Positions 8,950-17,288 of a stretch of 64,000 bases of DNA are shown in pieces. Below the pieces are notes generated by a model. The model had not been told where the DNA came from and did no database searches. It was given only the letters and a program-made list of their open reading frames with translations. This DNA comes from Neorhizobium vignae (GTDB lineage: Bacteria > Pseudomonadota > Alphaproteobacteria > Rhizobiales > Rhizobiaceae), in the NCBI RefSeq assembly GCF_000732195.1, contig NZ_JNNU01000008.1:264449-328448 (forward strand), in the 5' to 3' direction. A program made the position numbers and the translations under genes. The first letter of the stretch is position 1. Each line of letters starts with the position of its first letter.

Positions 8950-9507
8950 ATGTCCAGCATATCGGCGGGAAAAGCACCGGTCATCGTCATCGACCTGCAG
9001 ACCAACATGTTCGACGGCCTTGTCGAGCCGCCTCTTCATGATGCGGATCTCCTCACCGACCGCGCCCGCAAGGTGATCGACTGGGCGCGGCGGGAAGGTC
9101 GGGCGATTGGCTTCGTGCGCCATGACGGGCCGGAAGGCGATCCCCTGGCGCCGGGGGAGCCGGGCTGGCCCGTCTGGCCGGCGCTCGGACAGCGGGACGA
9201 CGAGCCGACCTTCTCGAAGACCGTCCGGGATGCCTTCAGCAACCCGCAACTCGGCGCCTGGGTCGAGAGCCAGGGGGCACCCGAAGTGGTGATCCTCGGC
9301 GCGCAGACGGATTTCTGCATCGCCGGCACGGTGCAGGGCGCTCTCGCGGCCGGGTTCAAGGTGACGGTGGTTTCCGATGCCCATAGCACGCTCGACCAGC
9401 CGCCGGAGAGCGCCGCCACCATCATCCATCGCTACAATGCCCAGTTCGCCGAGGCCGGCGTCAATCTGGTGACGACCGAAGCGCTGACCGGCTCCTCGGC
9501 CGCCTGA
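8950..9507 (+). CDS. isochorismatase-family cysteine hydrolase
   Basis: This 185-residue single-domain hydrolase has the family triad pattern: aspartate in VIVIDLQTNMFDG near residue 16, lysine in FSKTVRDAF, and nucleophilic cysteine in GAQTDFCIAGTVQGAL near residue 121. A cis-peptide G-A-Q-T precedes the cysteine. Members include nicotinamidase, N-carbamoylsarcosine amidase and many uncharacterised amidases. ATG 8950 follows ATGGAGGCAAGCC. The gene converges on the ABC-F gene with six bases between stops. A second, broken member of this superfamily lies at 15929-16645 but is RutB-like and only distantly related. Confidence 0.88.
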   Translation: MSSISAGKAPVIVIDLQTNMFDGLVEPPLHDADLLTDRARKVIDWARREGRAIGFVRHDGPEGDPLAPGEPGWPVWPALGQRDDEPTFSKTVRDAFSNPQLGAWVESQGAPEVVILGAQTDFCIAGTVQGALAAGFKVTVVSDAHSTLDQPPESAATIIHRYNAQFAEAGVNLVTTEALTGSSAA

Positions 9508-9513
9508 ACGGTT

Positions 9514-11091
9514 CTAGCCCAGCTCCAGCCGGCGGGTAATGCCGATCGCCTCGAGAAACACCTCGTCATGGCTGACCACCAGCAGCGCGCCATCATAGGC
9601 GCGCAATCCGGCTTCGACCGCGGCTATGGAATCGATATCCAGATGGTTGGTCGGCTCATCCAGGATGAGCAGCGACGGCGGCTCCGGCCCGCCGAGCACG
9701 CAGGCGAGCCCCGCCCGCAGCATCTGTCCGCCCGAGAGCGTGCCGACCACCTGCAGGGCGGCATCAGCACGGAACATGAAGCGGGCGAGCGCCGCGCGGC
9801 CGGCATTTTCGCCCGCCTGCGGATTGAGGTGCCGGAAATTGTCGCGGATTGACAGCGTCGGATCGAGCAGACTCACCCGCTGGTCGAGCATGGCAGATCT
9901 GACGGACACACGCACCGTGCCAGAGAAGGGCGGCAGGCTGCCGGAAATCAGCGACAGGAGCGTCGTCTTTCCCGACCCGTTCGGACCGATGACGGCGATG
10001 CGCTCCGGCCCGGTGATCTCGAGGGAAATATCGCGCAGGACCGGCTTTCGGGCCTCGTAACCGGCGGTGACGTTGTCGATCCCGAGCACGACCCGGCTTG
10101 CGGGCAGGCCGGTTGGCGGCAGCGTCACGGAAAACGGCTGCAGGATCTCGATCTTTTCGCGCGCAGCGGAGATGTCGTCAGCCGCCTGGGTTCGCAGCCG
10201 CTCGGCAAGCCGGGCATTGTCGCCGCTGGTGTTTTCCGCCCGCCGCTTCATGCCGCCGGCGACGATGCGCGGCATGTCGTCCCGGGCGGCCTTCTTCTTG
10301 CCGACGCTGTCCTTGCGCGCCTTGCGCTCGGTGGTTTCCTGCCCAACGCGGCGGGCCTCCGCCATCCGCTTTTCGGCGTCGGTGAGATCGTGCTCGGCGG
10401 CCGCCAGTTCCAGCGCCTTGCGCTCCCGGTAGCGGTTCCAGTTGCCGCCGTAGCGGGTGGCGCCGAGCGAAGTCAAATCGGCGATCGCATCGACGGTTTC
10501 CAGAAGTTCGCGGTCGTGGCTGACGATGATCGCCCCGCCGCGCCAGCCGGCCAGAAGATCGATCACCGCCCGCCTTCCGTCCCGGTCGAGATTGTTGGTG
10601 GGTTCGTCGAGGATCAGGAAATCCGGCTCGGCGAAAATCAGAGCCGCCAGCCCCGCGCGGGTGCGCTGGCCGCCCGAAAGCGCTTGGAGCGGCGTGCTGG
10701 CATCCGCATCGAGGCCTGCCCGCGACAGCGCTTCGGCCATGCGAGCCTCCAGCGTCCAGTCGGCCTTGGCCAGTTCCTCTGCGGACGCCTCGCCCGCTTC
10801 GGCGCGGGCAAGGATAGCCAATCCATCGGATGTGCCAAAGAGGTCGGCGATCGTCTCACCGGACGTGGCCTGCACGCTCTGGCGCAACACGTCGAGGCTG
10901 CCGGAAACGGAGACCGTGCCGGATGCGGGCCTCAGTTCACCGGTGATCAGCCTGAGCAGCGTCGTCTTGCCGACGCCGTTACGCCCGACAAGGCCGACGC
11001 GTTCAGGCCCGAAGCTGAGGTTCAGATTAGAGAAAAGCGGCCGGCCGTCAGGCGTGGACCACGAAAGATTGGCAAGCGCAATGGAAGGCAT
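9514..11091 (-). CDS. ABC-F family ATP-binding cassette protein
   Basis: Two ABC domains and no membrane segments define an ABC-F protein of about 525 residues. Walker A motifs are GRNGVGKTTLL and GPNGSGKTTLL. Signatures are LSGGQRTRAGLA and LSGGQMLRAGLA, and Walker B motifs are FLILDEPTNNLD and LLILDEPTNHLD. Between the domains is a charged linker rich in R, K and E (TERKARKDSVGKKKAARDD) that normally reaches the ribosomal P-site tRNA. ABC-F proteins act on ribosomes in the cytoplasm, in translation or antibiotic protection. An alternative start lies seven codons upstream at 11112; ATG 11091 (MPSIALANLSW) fits the family better. Exact subfamily is not resolved. Confidence 0.93.
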   Translation of the reverse strand: MPSIALANLSWSTPDGRPLFSNLNLSFGPERVGLVGRNGVGKTTLLRLITGELRPASGTVSVSGSLDVLRQSVQATSGETIADLFGTSDGLAILARAEAGEASAEELAKADWTLEARMAEALSRAGLDADASTPLQALSGGQRTRAGLAALIFAEPDFLILDEPTNNLDRDGRRAVIDLLAGWRGGAIIVSHDRELLETVDAIADLTSLGATRYGGNWNRYRERKALELAAAEHDLTDAEKRMAEARRVGQETTERKARKDSVGKKKAARDDMPRIVAGGMKRRAENTSGDNARLAERLRTQAADDISAAREKIEILQPFSVTLPPTGLPASRVVLGIDNVTAGYEARKPVLRDISLEITGPERIAVIGPNGSGKTTLLSLISGSLPPFSGTVRVSVRSAMLDQRVSLLDPTLSIRDNFRHLNPQAGENAGRAALARFMFRADAALQVVGTLSGGQMLRAGLACVLGGPEPPSLLILDEPTNHLDIDSIAAVEAGLRAYDGALLVVSHDEVFLEAIGITRRLELG

Positions 11092-11369
11092 GGACAGATT
11101 CCCGAATGGCAAGGCAAAGCGGCGTTGCGTTTCGGTTGAGGTCCATGATCCACCATCCTGCTGGTGCTGCAGATGGCGATTTTCTATGCGGAAAATGCGG
11201 CGCGTTCAAGACTGGGCCGGAGATGCTCGCGGGGGAGCGCGAGGGTTCCTTGCCTGTTGGCTGGAGGCACCAGGAGATGCCTCGTGGGCCTGAAGCACAG
11301 GCATGGGATATCGCTGTCGCTCGGGATCGACCATTTTTGGGTGTATCAGGATGGCGCTGGATAGAGCGG

Positions 11370-12605
11370 CTAAGCCCGCTCCTCCCACAGTTTTGCAAGC
11401 TCCACCACCGTCTTCACCGCCAGTTCCATGTCCTGGCTGCTGACGAATTCCAATGGCGAGTGGAAGGCGTGGCCGCCGGCGAAGAGGTTGGCACAGGGCA
11501 GGCCCATGAAGGAGAGGCGAGAACCGTCCGTGCCACCGCGGATGCTGCCCCGCACCGGGGTCATGCCGGCCCGGCTGATCGCCTCGACCGCGTAATCGAC
11601 GATGCCCGGATGCTGGTCGAGCACCACCTTCATGTTGCGGTACTGTTCCTTGACCGTGAAGGTGTAGGACGAGCCTGGGTAATCGGCGATGACTTGCCTG
11701 GTGATCTCCTCGAGAAGGGTCTCCTTGCTCTTCAGGCCCTCTTCGGTGAAATCGCGGATGATGAAGGAGAGGTTCGCCTTTTCCATCACGCCGGACATGC
11801 CGGTCGGATGGATGAAGCCGTCGCGGCCCCTGGTGGTCTCGGGCGTCATGTCCTTCGGCAATCTGGCGACGATGCCGCCGGCGATCTTGATGGCGTTTTC
11901 CATCTTGCCGAAGGCGAAGCCGGGATGCATGGCGACACCCTTAATGGCGATCTCCACCGCATCGGCTGAAAACGTCTCGTCCTCGATCGTACCGGCGGTC
12001 TCGCCGTCCAGCGTATAGCCGAAATCGGCGCCGAGCTTTGCGAGGTCGACCTTGTCGACGCCGCGGCCGATCTCCTCGTCGGTGGTGAACAGAATACGGA
12101 TCGCGCCGTGCTTGACATCCGGGTTGTTGATGAAGAATTCGGCAGCCGACATGATCTCGGCAATGCCGGCCTTGTCGTCGGCGCCCAAAAGCGTGGTGCC
12201 GTCGGAGGTGATGATGTCGTTGCCGATCTGGTCCTTCAGCACCGGATGTTCGGATACCTTGATGACCTGGCTTTTGTCGCCGGTGAGCTGGATATCACCG
12301 CCCTGGTAGTTCCTGACGATCTGCGGCTTGACATTGGTACCGGTGAAATCAGGCGCCGTGTCCATATGGGCGCAGAAGCAGATGACCGGCACGTTGTTCT
12401 TCGACGTCGTCGCCGGGATCGTCCCGTAGATATAACCATGCTCGTCGAGATGCGCGTCGGTAATGCCGATCGCCAGCATTTCCTCGACCAGCAGCCGGCC
12501 GAGATCCTTCTGCTTCATCGTCGACGGCTGGGACGGGGACTTGGCGTCCGATTGGGTGTCGATGACGACATAACGGAGAAAACGATCGGTAACGCTGTCG
12601 GCCAT
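11370..12605 (-). CDS. pepT: peptidase T (tripeptide aminopeptidase)
   Basis: The 411-residue protein matches PepT in length and order. Metal ligands of the M20 family are visible: CAHMDTAPDF, TLLGADDKAGIAE with the bridging aspartate, TTDEEIGRGVD with the catalytic glutamate, and GGHAFHSPLEF near the C-terminus. The substrate loop RGGTDGSRLSFMG is typical of PepT rather than other M20 peptidases. It releases the N-terminal residue of tripeptides in the cytoplasm. ATG 12605 (MADSVTDRFLRY) is chosen; the frame is open upstream for 38 codons that do not look like family sequence. It is monocistronic, with about 275 bases to the next gene. Confidence 0.95.
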   Translation of the reverse strand: MADSVTDRFLRYVVIDTQSDAKSPSQPSTMKQKDLGRLLVEEMLAIGITDAHLDEHGYIYGTIPATTSKNNVPVICFCAHMDTAPDFTGTNVKPQIVRNYQGGDIQLTGDKSQVIKVSEHPVLKDQIGNDIITSDGTTLLGADDKAGIAEIMSAAEFFINNPDVKHGAIRILFTTDEEIGRGVDKVDLAKLGADFGYTLDGETAGTIEDETFSADAVEIAIKGVAMHPGFAFGKMENAIKIAGGIVARLPKDMTPETTRGRDGFIHPTGMSGVMEKANLSFIIRDFTEEGLKSKETLLEEITRQVIADYPGSSYTFTVKEQYRNMKVVLDQHPGIVDYAVEAISRAGMTPVRGSIRGGTDGSRLSFMGLPCANLFAGGHAFHSPLEFVSSQDMELAVKTVVELAKLWEERA

Positions 12606-12881
12606 GGCTCTCAAATCCAAATTGTGGAACGGAATAATGGGAGTTGTAGCGAGAGGAATGGGTCGCGTGAAGGCGAGAAATGAAGGTGGGTGGCTGGATA
12701 TGATCAAGCGTCCAGCCACCTCTGCCCTTCATCCCATAGGAGACCCTCCCCGGCGAGAAAAGGTCGCTGACCGCCGCAACGAAGTGCACCGATGAGATCG
12801 AGCCGAGCGATCTAACGCAACCATCTTGGGGCCAACCCGCGGCAGCCCTTCTGGACCATTAATCGTTCACGCTGCCGCTTG

Positions 12882-13718
12882 TCAGGATTCGCTGCCTGCG
12901 AGCGAGCCGCGATGCCCCAGCCGGGCGGATATCGCCCGTGCCGCGACGAGCAGCGGCTCGGCAAAACCGTTCAGATTTTTCAGCGACAGGCGCTGGACCG
13001 GACCGGCGATGGCGACCGCGCCGACAACTTCGGCCTGGGCGTCGCGGATGGGCGCGGCGATGGCGCGCATGCCGAGTTCGTTCTCTTCATCCTCCACCGC
13101 GTAACCGAGGCGCCGGATATTGCCGAGCAGTTTCTGCAGCTTGTCGGGATCGGTGACGGTTTTCGGGGTTCGCAGCGGCAAGGGCGCCGCGGTGAGCGCA
13201 GCCATACGGCTTTCCGGCAGGAAGGCGAGCAGCGCCCGGCCGGCGGCCGTCGAATGATAAGGCGCGCGCATGCCGATCTCCGCGCTGATGCGCACCGCCT
13301 GCCGGGAGGGCTGGACGCGGAGATACATGATCTCAGGCCCGGTCGGCACGGCAAGCAGCACCGTTTCGTCCGTCTCCTGCCTGAGATCCATCAGCAGCGT
13401 GCGCGCTTCGGTGGAGAGATCCATGCGGTTTCGCACCAGCGAGCCAAGGCCGAACAGCCCGAGCCCCAGCCGGTAACGGCCGGTCTCGCGGTTCTGCTCC
13501 AGAAAATCCTCCGCCATCAGCGTGACGACCAGCCGGTGTACGGTGCTCTTGGCGATACCGAGACGACGGGCAAGTTCGGTGACGCCGATCTCAGCCTCGT
13601 CGCCCTCGAAGGCTTTGAGGATGCGGATCGCCATCGAAACCGAGGAGAGCCGACCCTTCCGGTCCTCGTCCTGCGCGCCCATTTCCCTCGTGGTCTTCAT
13701 GTCGGTTGTCGCTCCCAT
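12882..13718 (-). CDS. IclR family transcriptional regulator
   Basis: A 278-residue IclR protein. The winged HTH covers residues 25-85, with recognition helix region LARRLGIAKSTVHRLVVTL. The effector-binding GAF-like domain follows, with MRAPYHSTAAGRALLAF and VGAVAIAGPVQRL, both characteristic of the family. The N-terminus carries a 20-residue charged extension; an internal ATG could be the true start. It is divergent from an MFS transporter at 13814, and the space between them carries a palindrome of the type IclR proteins bind. It therefore probably controls that transporter. Ligand unknown. Confidence 0.92.
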   Translation of the reverse strand: MGATTDMKTTREMGAQDEDRKGRLSSVSMAIRILKAFEGDEAEIGVTELARRLGIAKSTVHRLVVTLMAEDFLEQNRETGRYRLGLGLFGLGSLVRNRMDLSTEARTLLMDLRQETDETVLLAVPTGPEIMYLRVQPSRQAVRISAEIGMRAPYHSTAAGRALLAFLPESRMAALTAAPLPLRTPKTVTDPDKLQKLLGNIRRLGYAVEDEENELGMRAIAAPIRDAQAEVVGAVAIAGPVQRLSLKNLNGFAEPLLVAARAISARLGHRGSLAGSES

Positions 13719-13781
13719 GACAATCTGCCGGCCCGCATCCGGGCAACAGGCGCCGTCAACCCAGCGATTTCAAAAGCGCCG

Positions 13782-13811
13782 TTGACAGCCCAATATCCAA
13801 GGGAATATCCT
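13782..13811 (+). promoter_or_regulatory. probable sigma-70 promoter of the MFS transporter gene
   Basis: TTGACA at 13782-13787 is followed 18 bases later by TATCCT at 13806-13811, giving a plausible -35/-10 pair that would start transcription near 13818. The IclR-type palindrome begins just after this point, as expected for a repressor roadblock. Confidence 0.45.
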
Positions 13812-13813
13812 GT

Positions 13814-15364
13814 ATGTGGACCATTGTTCCGTATAGAAGAACACACAACGACGACCGAAGCAAGCGGAAACGCCATCGGTGGCCGCGCGGTTTGTTGGCA
13901 TGCCTGGTGCCGCGCTTACCGAACAAGGACTTAAACCGAAAGACCAACCACTTGGATACCCGCAAGACCGTACCGTTGATCGTCGCATCAGCACTCATCA
14001 TGCAGCAGATCGATTCGACGGCGATCGCCACGGCCCTGCCGACGATTGCCGACGCGCTCGGCGAACCGCCGCTCGCGCTGCATTCGACGATCACCGTCTA
14101 CGTGCTGTCGCTCGGCGTGTTCCTGCCCTTGAGCGGCTGGCTCGCCGACCGTTTCGGCGCCCGGCGGGTGTTCTGCCTGGCAATCGCGCTGTTCACCCTC
14201 GCCTCGCTGCTCTGTGCCGCCTCGACCACCCTCACCATGCTGATCGCGGCTCGCGCCCTTCAGGGTTTCGGCGGGGCATTGATGCTCCCGACGGCGCGGC
14301 TGATCCTGGTGCGCTCGGTACCGCGCGAGGAACTGGTATCCGCCATGGTGCTGATGAGCATGCCCGCCGTGGTCGGCCCGGCGATCGGGCCGCTGCTTGG
14401 TGGCTTCATCACCGGCATCAGCTCCTGGCACTGGATCTTCTGGATCAACCTGCCGGTCGGCATTGTGGCGATCATCCTGACGCTTGCGCTCATCGAAAAA
14501 ATCCAGCCGACGGAGCGCACTTCTTTCGATCTCCCCGGCTTCATCCTCACCGGTGCCGGCATCGGCGCGGTCATCTTCGGGTTCGATTCCTTCGCCCGCG
14601 GCATGAATTCGAGTGCGTTGGCCCTAACTGTGGTCGGCTTCTCGCTGCTCGGTCTTTACATCCGTCATGCGCGCAACACGCCGAACGCGATCCTCGACCT
14701 GAAGCTCTTCCGTTATCCGACATTCCGTTCGAGCGTCACCGGCGGTTCGCTGTTCCGGATCAGCATGGGCGCCCTTCCGTTCATGCTGCCACTGCTGATG
14801 CAGGAGGTTTTCCACTACACGCCGCTGCAATCCGGCGCGATCACCTTCGTGTCGACGATCGGCGCCTTCGGCATGCGAACCATGACGAGACGCATCCTGC
14901 GCCGTTTCGGCTTCCGCAACGTGCTCTTGTGGAACGCACTGATCGCCAGCGCTTCGATGGCGCTGCTCGCCACTTTCACGCCTGGCACGGCGCCGATGGT
15001 CATGGTGATTATCATTCTGCTCGGCGGCTTCTTCCGGGCCTTGCAGTTCACGTCGCTGAACACGCTGACATTCGCGGAAACCGAAGATTCGGAGATGAGC
15101 CACGCGACGTCGCTGTCGCAGATGGCGCAGCGCATCGCCCAGAGTACCGGCGTTGCGATGTCCGCCATGCTTTTACATTATTTTTCCGGCGGCTCCGAGA
15201 CGCTCACCAACTTCGCCTTCGCGATGTCCTTCATCATTATCGCGATCATTTCCGCATCCTCGTGCTTCTCCTTCTTCCGCCTGTCCGAGACGGCCGGCGA
15301 CGTGCTCGCGGGTCGCAAGAAAGAGGACACGATAACGGCCGAACAGGCCGACGCGGCAGAGTAA
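13814..15364 (+). CDS. MFS transporter, DHA2 (EmrB/QacA-like) drug/solute exporter
   Basis: The protein has 12-14 predicted membrane segments. The MFS motif A is in GWLADRFGARRVF, and the family C motif is in MSMPAVVGPAIGPLLGGFITG. Segment order and length (about 470-516 residues) fit DHA2 antiporters. The start is uncertain: ATG 13814 lies upstream of the probable operator, and the first 46 residues are charged and unlike the family. A TTG at 13952 opening LDTRKTVPLIVASALIMQQ, or a GTG at 13907, is a likelier start. The divergent IclR gene is the probable regulator. No HlyD partner is adjacent, unlike the second MFS gene at 17275. Confidence 0.85.
   Translation: MWTIVPYRRTHNDDRSKRKRHRWPRGLLACLVPRLPNKDLNRKTNHLDTRKTVPLIVASALIMQQIDSTAIATALPTIADALGEPPLALHSTITVYVLSLGVFLPLSGWLADRFGARRVFCLAIALFTLASLLCAASTTLTMLIAARALQGFGGALMLPTARLILVRSVPREELVSAMVLMSMPAVVGPAIGPLLGGFITGISSWHWIFWINLPVGIVAIILTLALIEKIQPTERTSFDLPGFILTGAGIGAVIFGFDSFARGMNSSALALTVVGFSLLGLYIRHARNTPNAILDLKLFRYPTFRSSVTGGSLFRISMGALPFMLPLLMQEVFHYTPLQSGAITFVSTIGAFGMRTMTRRILRRFGFRNVLLWNALIASASMALLATFTPGTAPMVMVIIILLGGFFRALQFTSLNTLTFAETEDSEMSHATSLSQMAQRIAQSTGVAMSAMLLHYFSGGSETLTNFAFAMSFIIIAIISASSCFSFFRLSETAGDVLAGRKKEDTITAEQADAAE
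13825..13843. promoter_or_regulatory. IclR-type operator palindrome
   Basis: The half-sites TGTTC (13825-13829) and GAACA (13839-13843) are exact inverted repeats around a nine-base AT-richer centre. This is the usual layout of IclR-family operators in rhizobia. It lies between the divergent iclR-like and MFS genes. It also argues that the ATG at 13814 is not the real transporter start, because it would precede the operator. Confidence 0.55.
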
Positions 15365-15584
15365 GGCGGCGGCCGGCTTGGGTCAGGCACGCGAGTATTA
15401 AAGCTCGCCGACGTTTGCCGGCGAGCCCTCCGCGGCTACGACCCCGTTTTGTGATCGGTTGCAGCCGACGTGAGCAGACGCGCGAACGAGCCCACGCCCA
15501 GGCAGTCCAGCTACGGATGCGCGGGCGGGCGGTTTGCGGAAACGCGATCGTTTTCTCTCTTCGATCCTTCGGTCCGCGAGCGGA

Positions 15585-15821
15585 CTACTGGACGAGGGAA
15601 GCGACGTCTCTTGTCGTTGGAGCTTTGGTCGGCTTTGCGTCGACCGGGACGATATCGACTACCTCGGACAGCAGGAACTGCTTCGGAGAACCGCAGATGG
15701 TTGCGTAGACGATCCGGTCTAGTATTTTCAGGCTTTCGGACACGAATGTCCTCTGGTCGCCATTGTCGAGTACCGATACAACGTACATGTTGATCCCATA
15801 GAGGTTAGGCGCGCAGGTCAT
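15585..15821 (-). CDS. small hypothetical protein
   Basis: A 78-residue frame lies in an otherwise empty gap between the MFS gene and the broken RutB-like gene. The sequence (MYVVSVLDNGDQRTFV near the start) is compact and ordered in composition, and it reads like a genuine protein rather than a shadow. There is no gene on the other strand. A second ATG at 15788 may be the true start, giving 67 residues. Neither start has a strong ribosome site. No family is recognised. Confidence 0.45.
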   Translation of the reverse strand: MTCAPNLYGINMYVVSVLDNGDQRTFVSESLKILDRIVYATICGSPKQFLLSEVVDIVPVDAKPTKAPTTRDVASLVQ

Positions 15822-15928
15822 TCGCGCATCATCATTTCTAGCCCACCATGGTTAATGGGAGGTTAATCCTGGTATCGAGAACCTGACGCAATGGTTCTCC
15901 GGATGGCATCAGCGTATGGATGGCGTAT

Positions 15929-16645
15929 TCACGCGGCCCTTCGCTGTTTTTCCAAGGCGGCGATCACACCGTCCGACTCCGCCGTCCAGCCGAAAGGCAG
16001 TTCGATTGCGAGCAGCGACGCTTCGTGATTGCTGCGTGGCGCATCCGCGGCAATCGGCTCCGCCGTGCAATCCCGCAATACGACCGGACGGTAGTCCCTA
16101 AATGTCGCGTCGCGGACGGTCGATTCGACGCAGATGCTGGTCGTCGCCCCGGTGAAGACCAGCGTATCGATGTGCCGGGCGCGCAGAATAGAATCGAGCG
16201 ACGTCTCGAAGAATGCGCTATATCGATGTTTGGAAATCACCACGTCGCCCGGCTTCGGTGCCAGTTCCGACACGATCGCCGTATTCCAGGTGTCGCGCAC
16301 CAGAATGCCGCTCTTGCTGCCATCCGGCGCAGTGACGCCCCGCCCCACATTCATGCGCCGGTGCTTGATCCTGTGGGGAGACTGCTCGCCTCCGGCATCC
16401 GAGAGGTCTGGATTGTGTTCCTGCCGCGGCTAGACAACCACAAGGCCGGCGCTGCGCGCCGCGTCGAGCACCCGTGAAATGCGCGGCACCAATCGCTCTA
16501 TCGGCGCGATATCGATACCCGCAAGGTCGAACATTCCGCCGCGGCTGCCAAAATCATTCTGCATGTCGATGACGATAACGGCTGTTCGTCGCGGATCGAA
16601 ACTCACCGCTTCGGGACGCGCGGTTATGGAAAAATGCATCTCCAT
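15929..16645 (-). pseudogene. RutB-like ureidoacrylate amidohydrolase, interrupted by an in-frame amber codon
   Basis: A strong ribosome site (GGAGGGGAAACAG) precedes ATG 16645, and the frame then reads like RutB: ITARPEAVSFDP, AVIVIDMQNDFGSRGG with the catalytic aspartate, ARSAGLVVV. It hits TAG at 16430-16432. The same frame continues without any shift: PRQEHNPDLSDAGG, KPGDVVISKHRYSAFF with the lysine, FTGATTSICVESTVRD with the nucleophile cysteine, and ends at 15929. Total length of 238 codons equals the family length of about 230. RutB hydrolyses (peroxy)ureidoacrylate in pyrimidine breakdown. One base change (from TAC, TAT or TGG) explains the break. No other rut genes are nearby. It could be a recent pseudogene, a suppressed stop or a sequencing error. 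Confidence 0.8.
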
Positions 16646-16774
16646 CTGTTTCCCCTCCAGAGAACGCGGCGCATGCGCCATGGATTGCTACCGCTGATGA
16701 TACCACGCGTCTTGCGGCAAGACCATTTCCCATTGCCGCGGGACCACCGCGCAGCCTTCCCCTTGAAATAAATT

Positions 16775-16819
16775 AGTTGGCATGCTAACTGATGCACATA
16801 CGAACACTTAGCACACTAA
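16775..16819. promoter_or_regulatory. probable MarR operators (two palindromes)
   Basis: An imperfect 16-base palindrome AGTTGGCATGCTAACT lies at 16775-16790, and a second one, TTAGCACACTAA, at 16808-16819. Both share TTAG/CTAA outer arms. They sit directly upstream of the marR-like start at 16833, as expected for an autoregulated MarR-efflux operon. Confidence 0.5.
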
Positions 16820-16832
16820 CATTAAGCTCACG

Positions 16833-17288
16833 ATGAAACCTGATCCAATCGCATCTGAATTCCTTGAGGCGCTGACCAAGGTCAGCCGCAAGATCCGCAC
16901 GGCATTCAACCAGCAGGTGACGGCGCATGGGCTGACTTATCCGCGCGCCCGCGCCCTGTTCCGCCTCGCCAAGAAGCAGAACATGACGCAGACCGAGCTT
17001 GCCTGCGAGCTGGAACTCGAACAGGCGACCATGGTGCGCCTTCTCGACCGGATGGAGGAGAACGGCCTGATCGAACGCCGACCGGACCCGAACGACCGCC
17101 GCGTCAAACTTCTGTTTCTGACGGCCCATGGCGAGGAACAGGCAAACCTCGTCCGCTCGATCGGCGACCGCATGCGCGAGCAGATCTTTCAGGACATCGA
17201 TCCCGACCAGATGCATCTCGCCATGGCCCTGTTCGAGCGCATCACGACCAATATCGGCGAGCTGGAGGACATCGATGTCCCGGCGTGA
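16833..17288 (+). CDS. MarR family transcriptional regulator
   Basis: A 151-residue winged-helix protein. The HTH lies at about residues 50-75 (MTQTELACELELEQATMVRLLDRM), the wing is RRPDPNDRRVKLLFLT with the conserved DxRxxxxxLT motif, and amphipathic dimerisation helices lie at both ends. It is the first gene of a three-gene efflux operon. Its last 14 bases overlap the transporter start, implying coupled translation. Two palindromes upstream are probable binding sites, so the protein most likely represses its own operon until a toxic ligand binds. Confidence 0.92.
   Translation: MKPDPIASEFLEALTKVSRKIRTAFNQQVTAHGLTYPRARALFRLAKKQNMTQTELACELELEQATMVRLLDRMEENGLIERRPDPNDRRVKLLFLTAHGEEQANLVRSIGDRMREQIFQDIDPDQMHLAMALFERITTNIGELEDIDVPA

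Noticed and set aside
13879..15708. 609-codon plus-strand frame overlapping the MFS gene
   Set aside because: Out-of-frame shadow full of R, H and P; the MFS frame has membrane segments and motifs.
16430..16432. Pyrrolysine at the TAG of the RutB-like gene
   Set aside because: No pyl genes are seen and the family has no such residue; a nonsense mutation is simpler.
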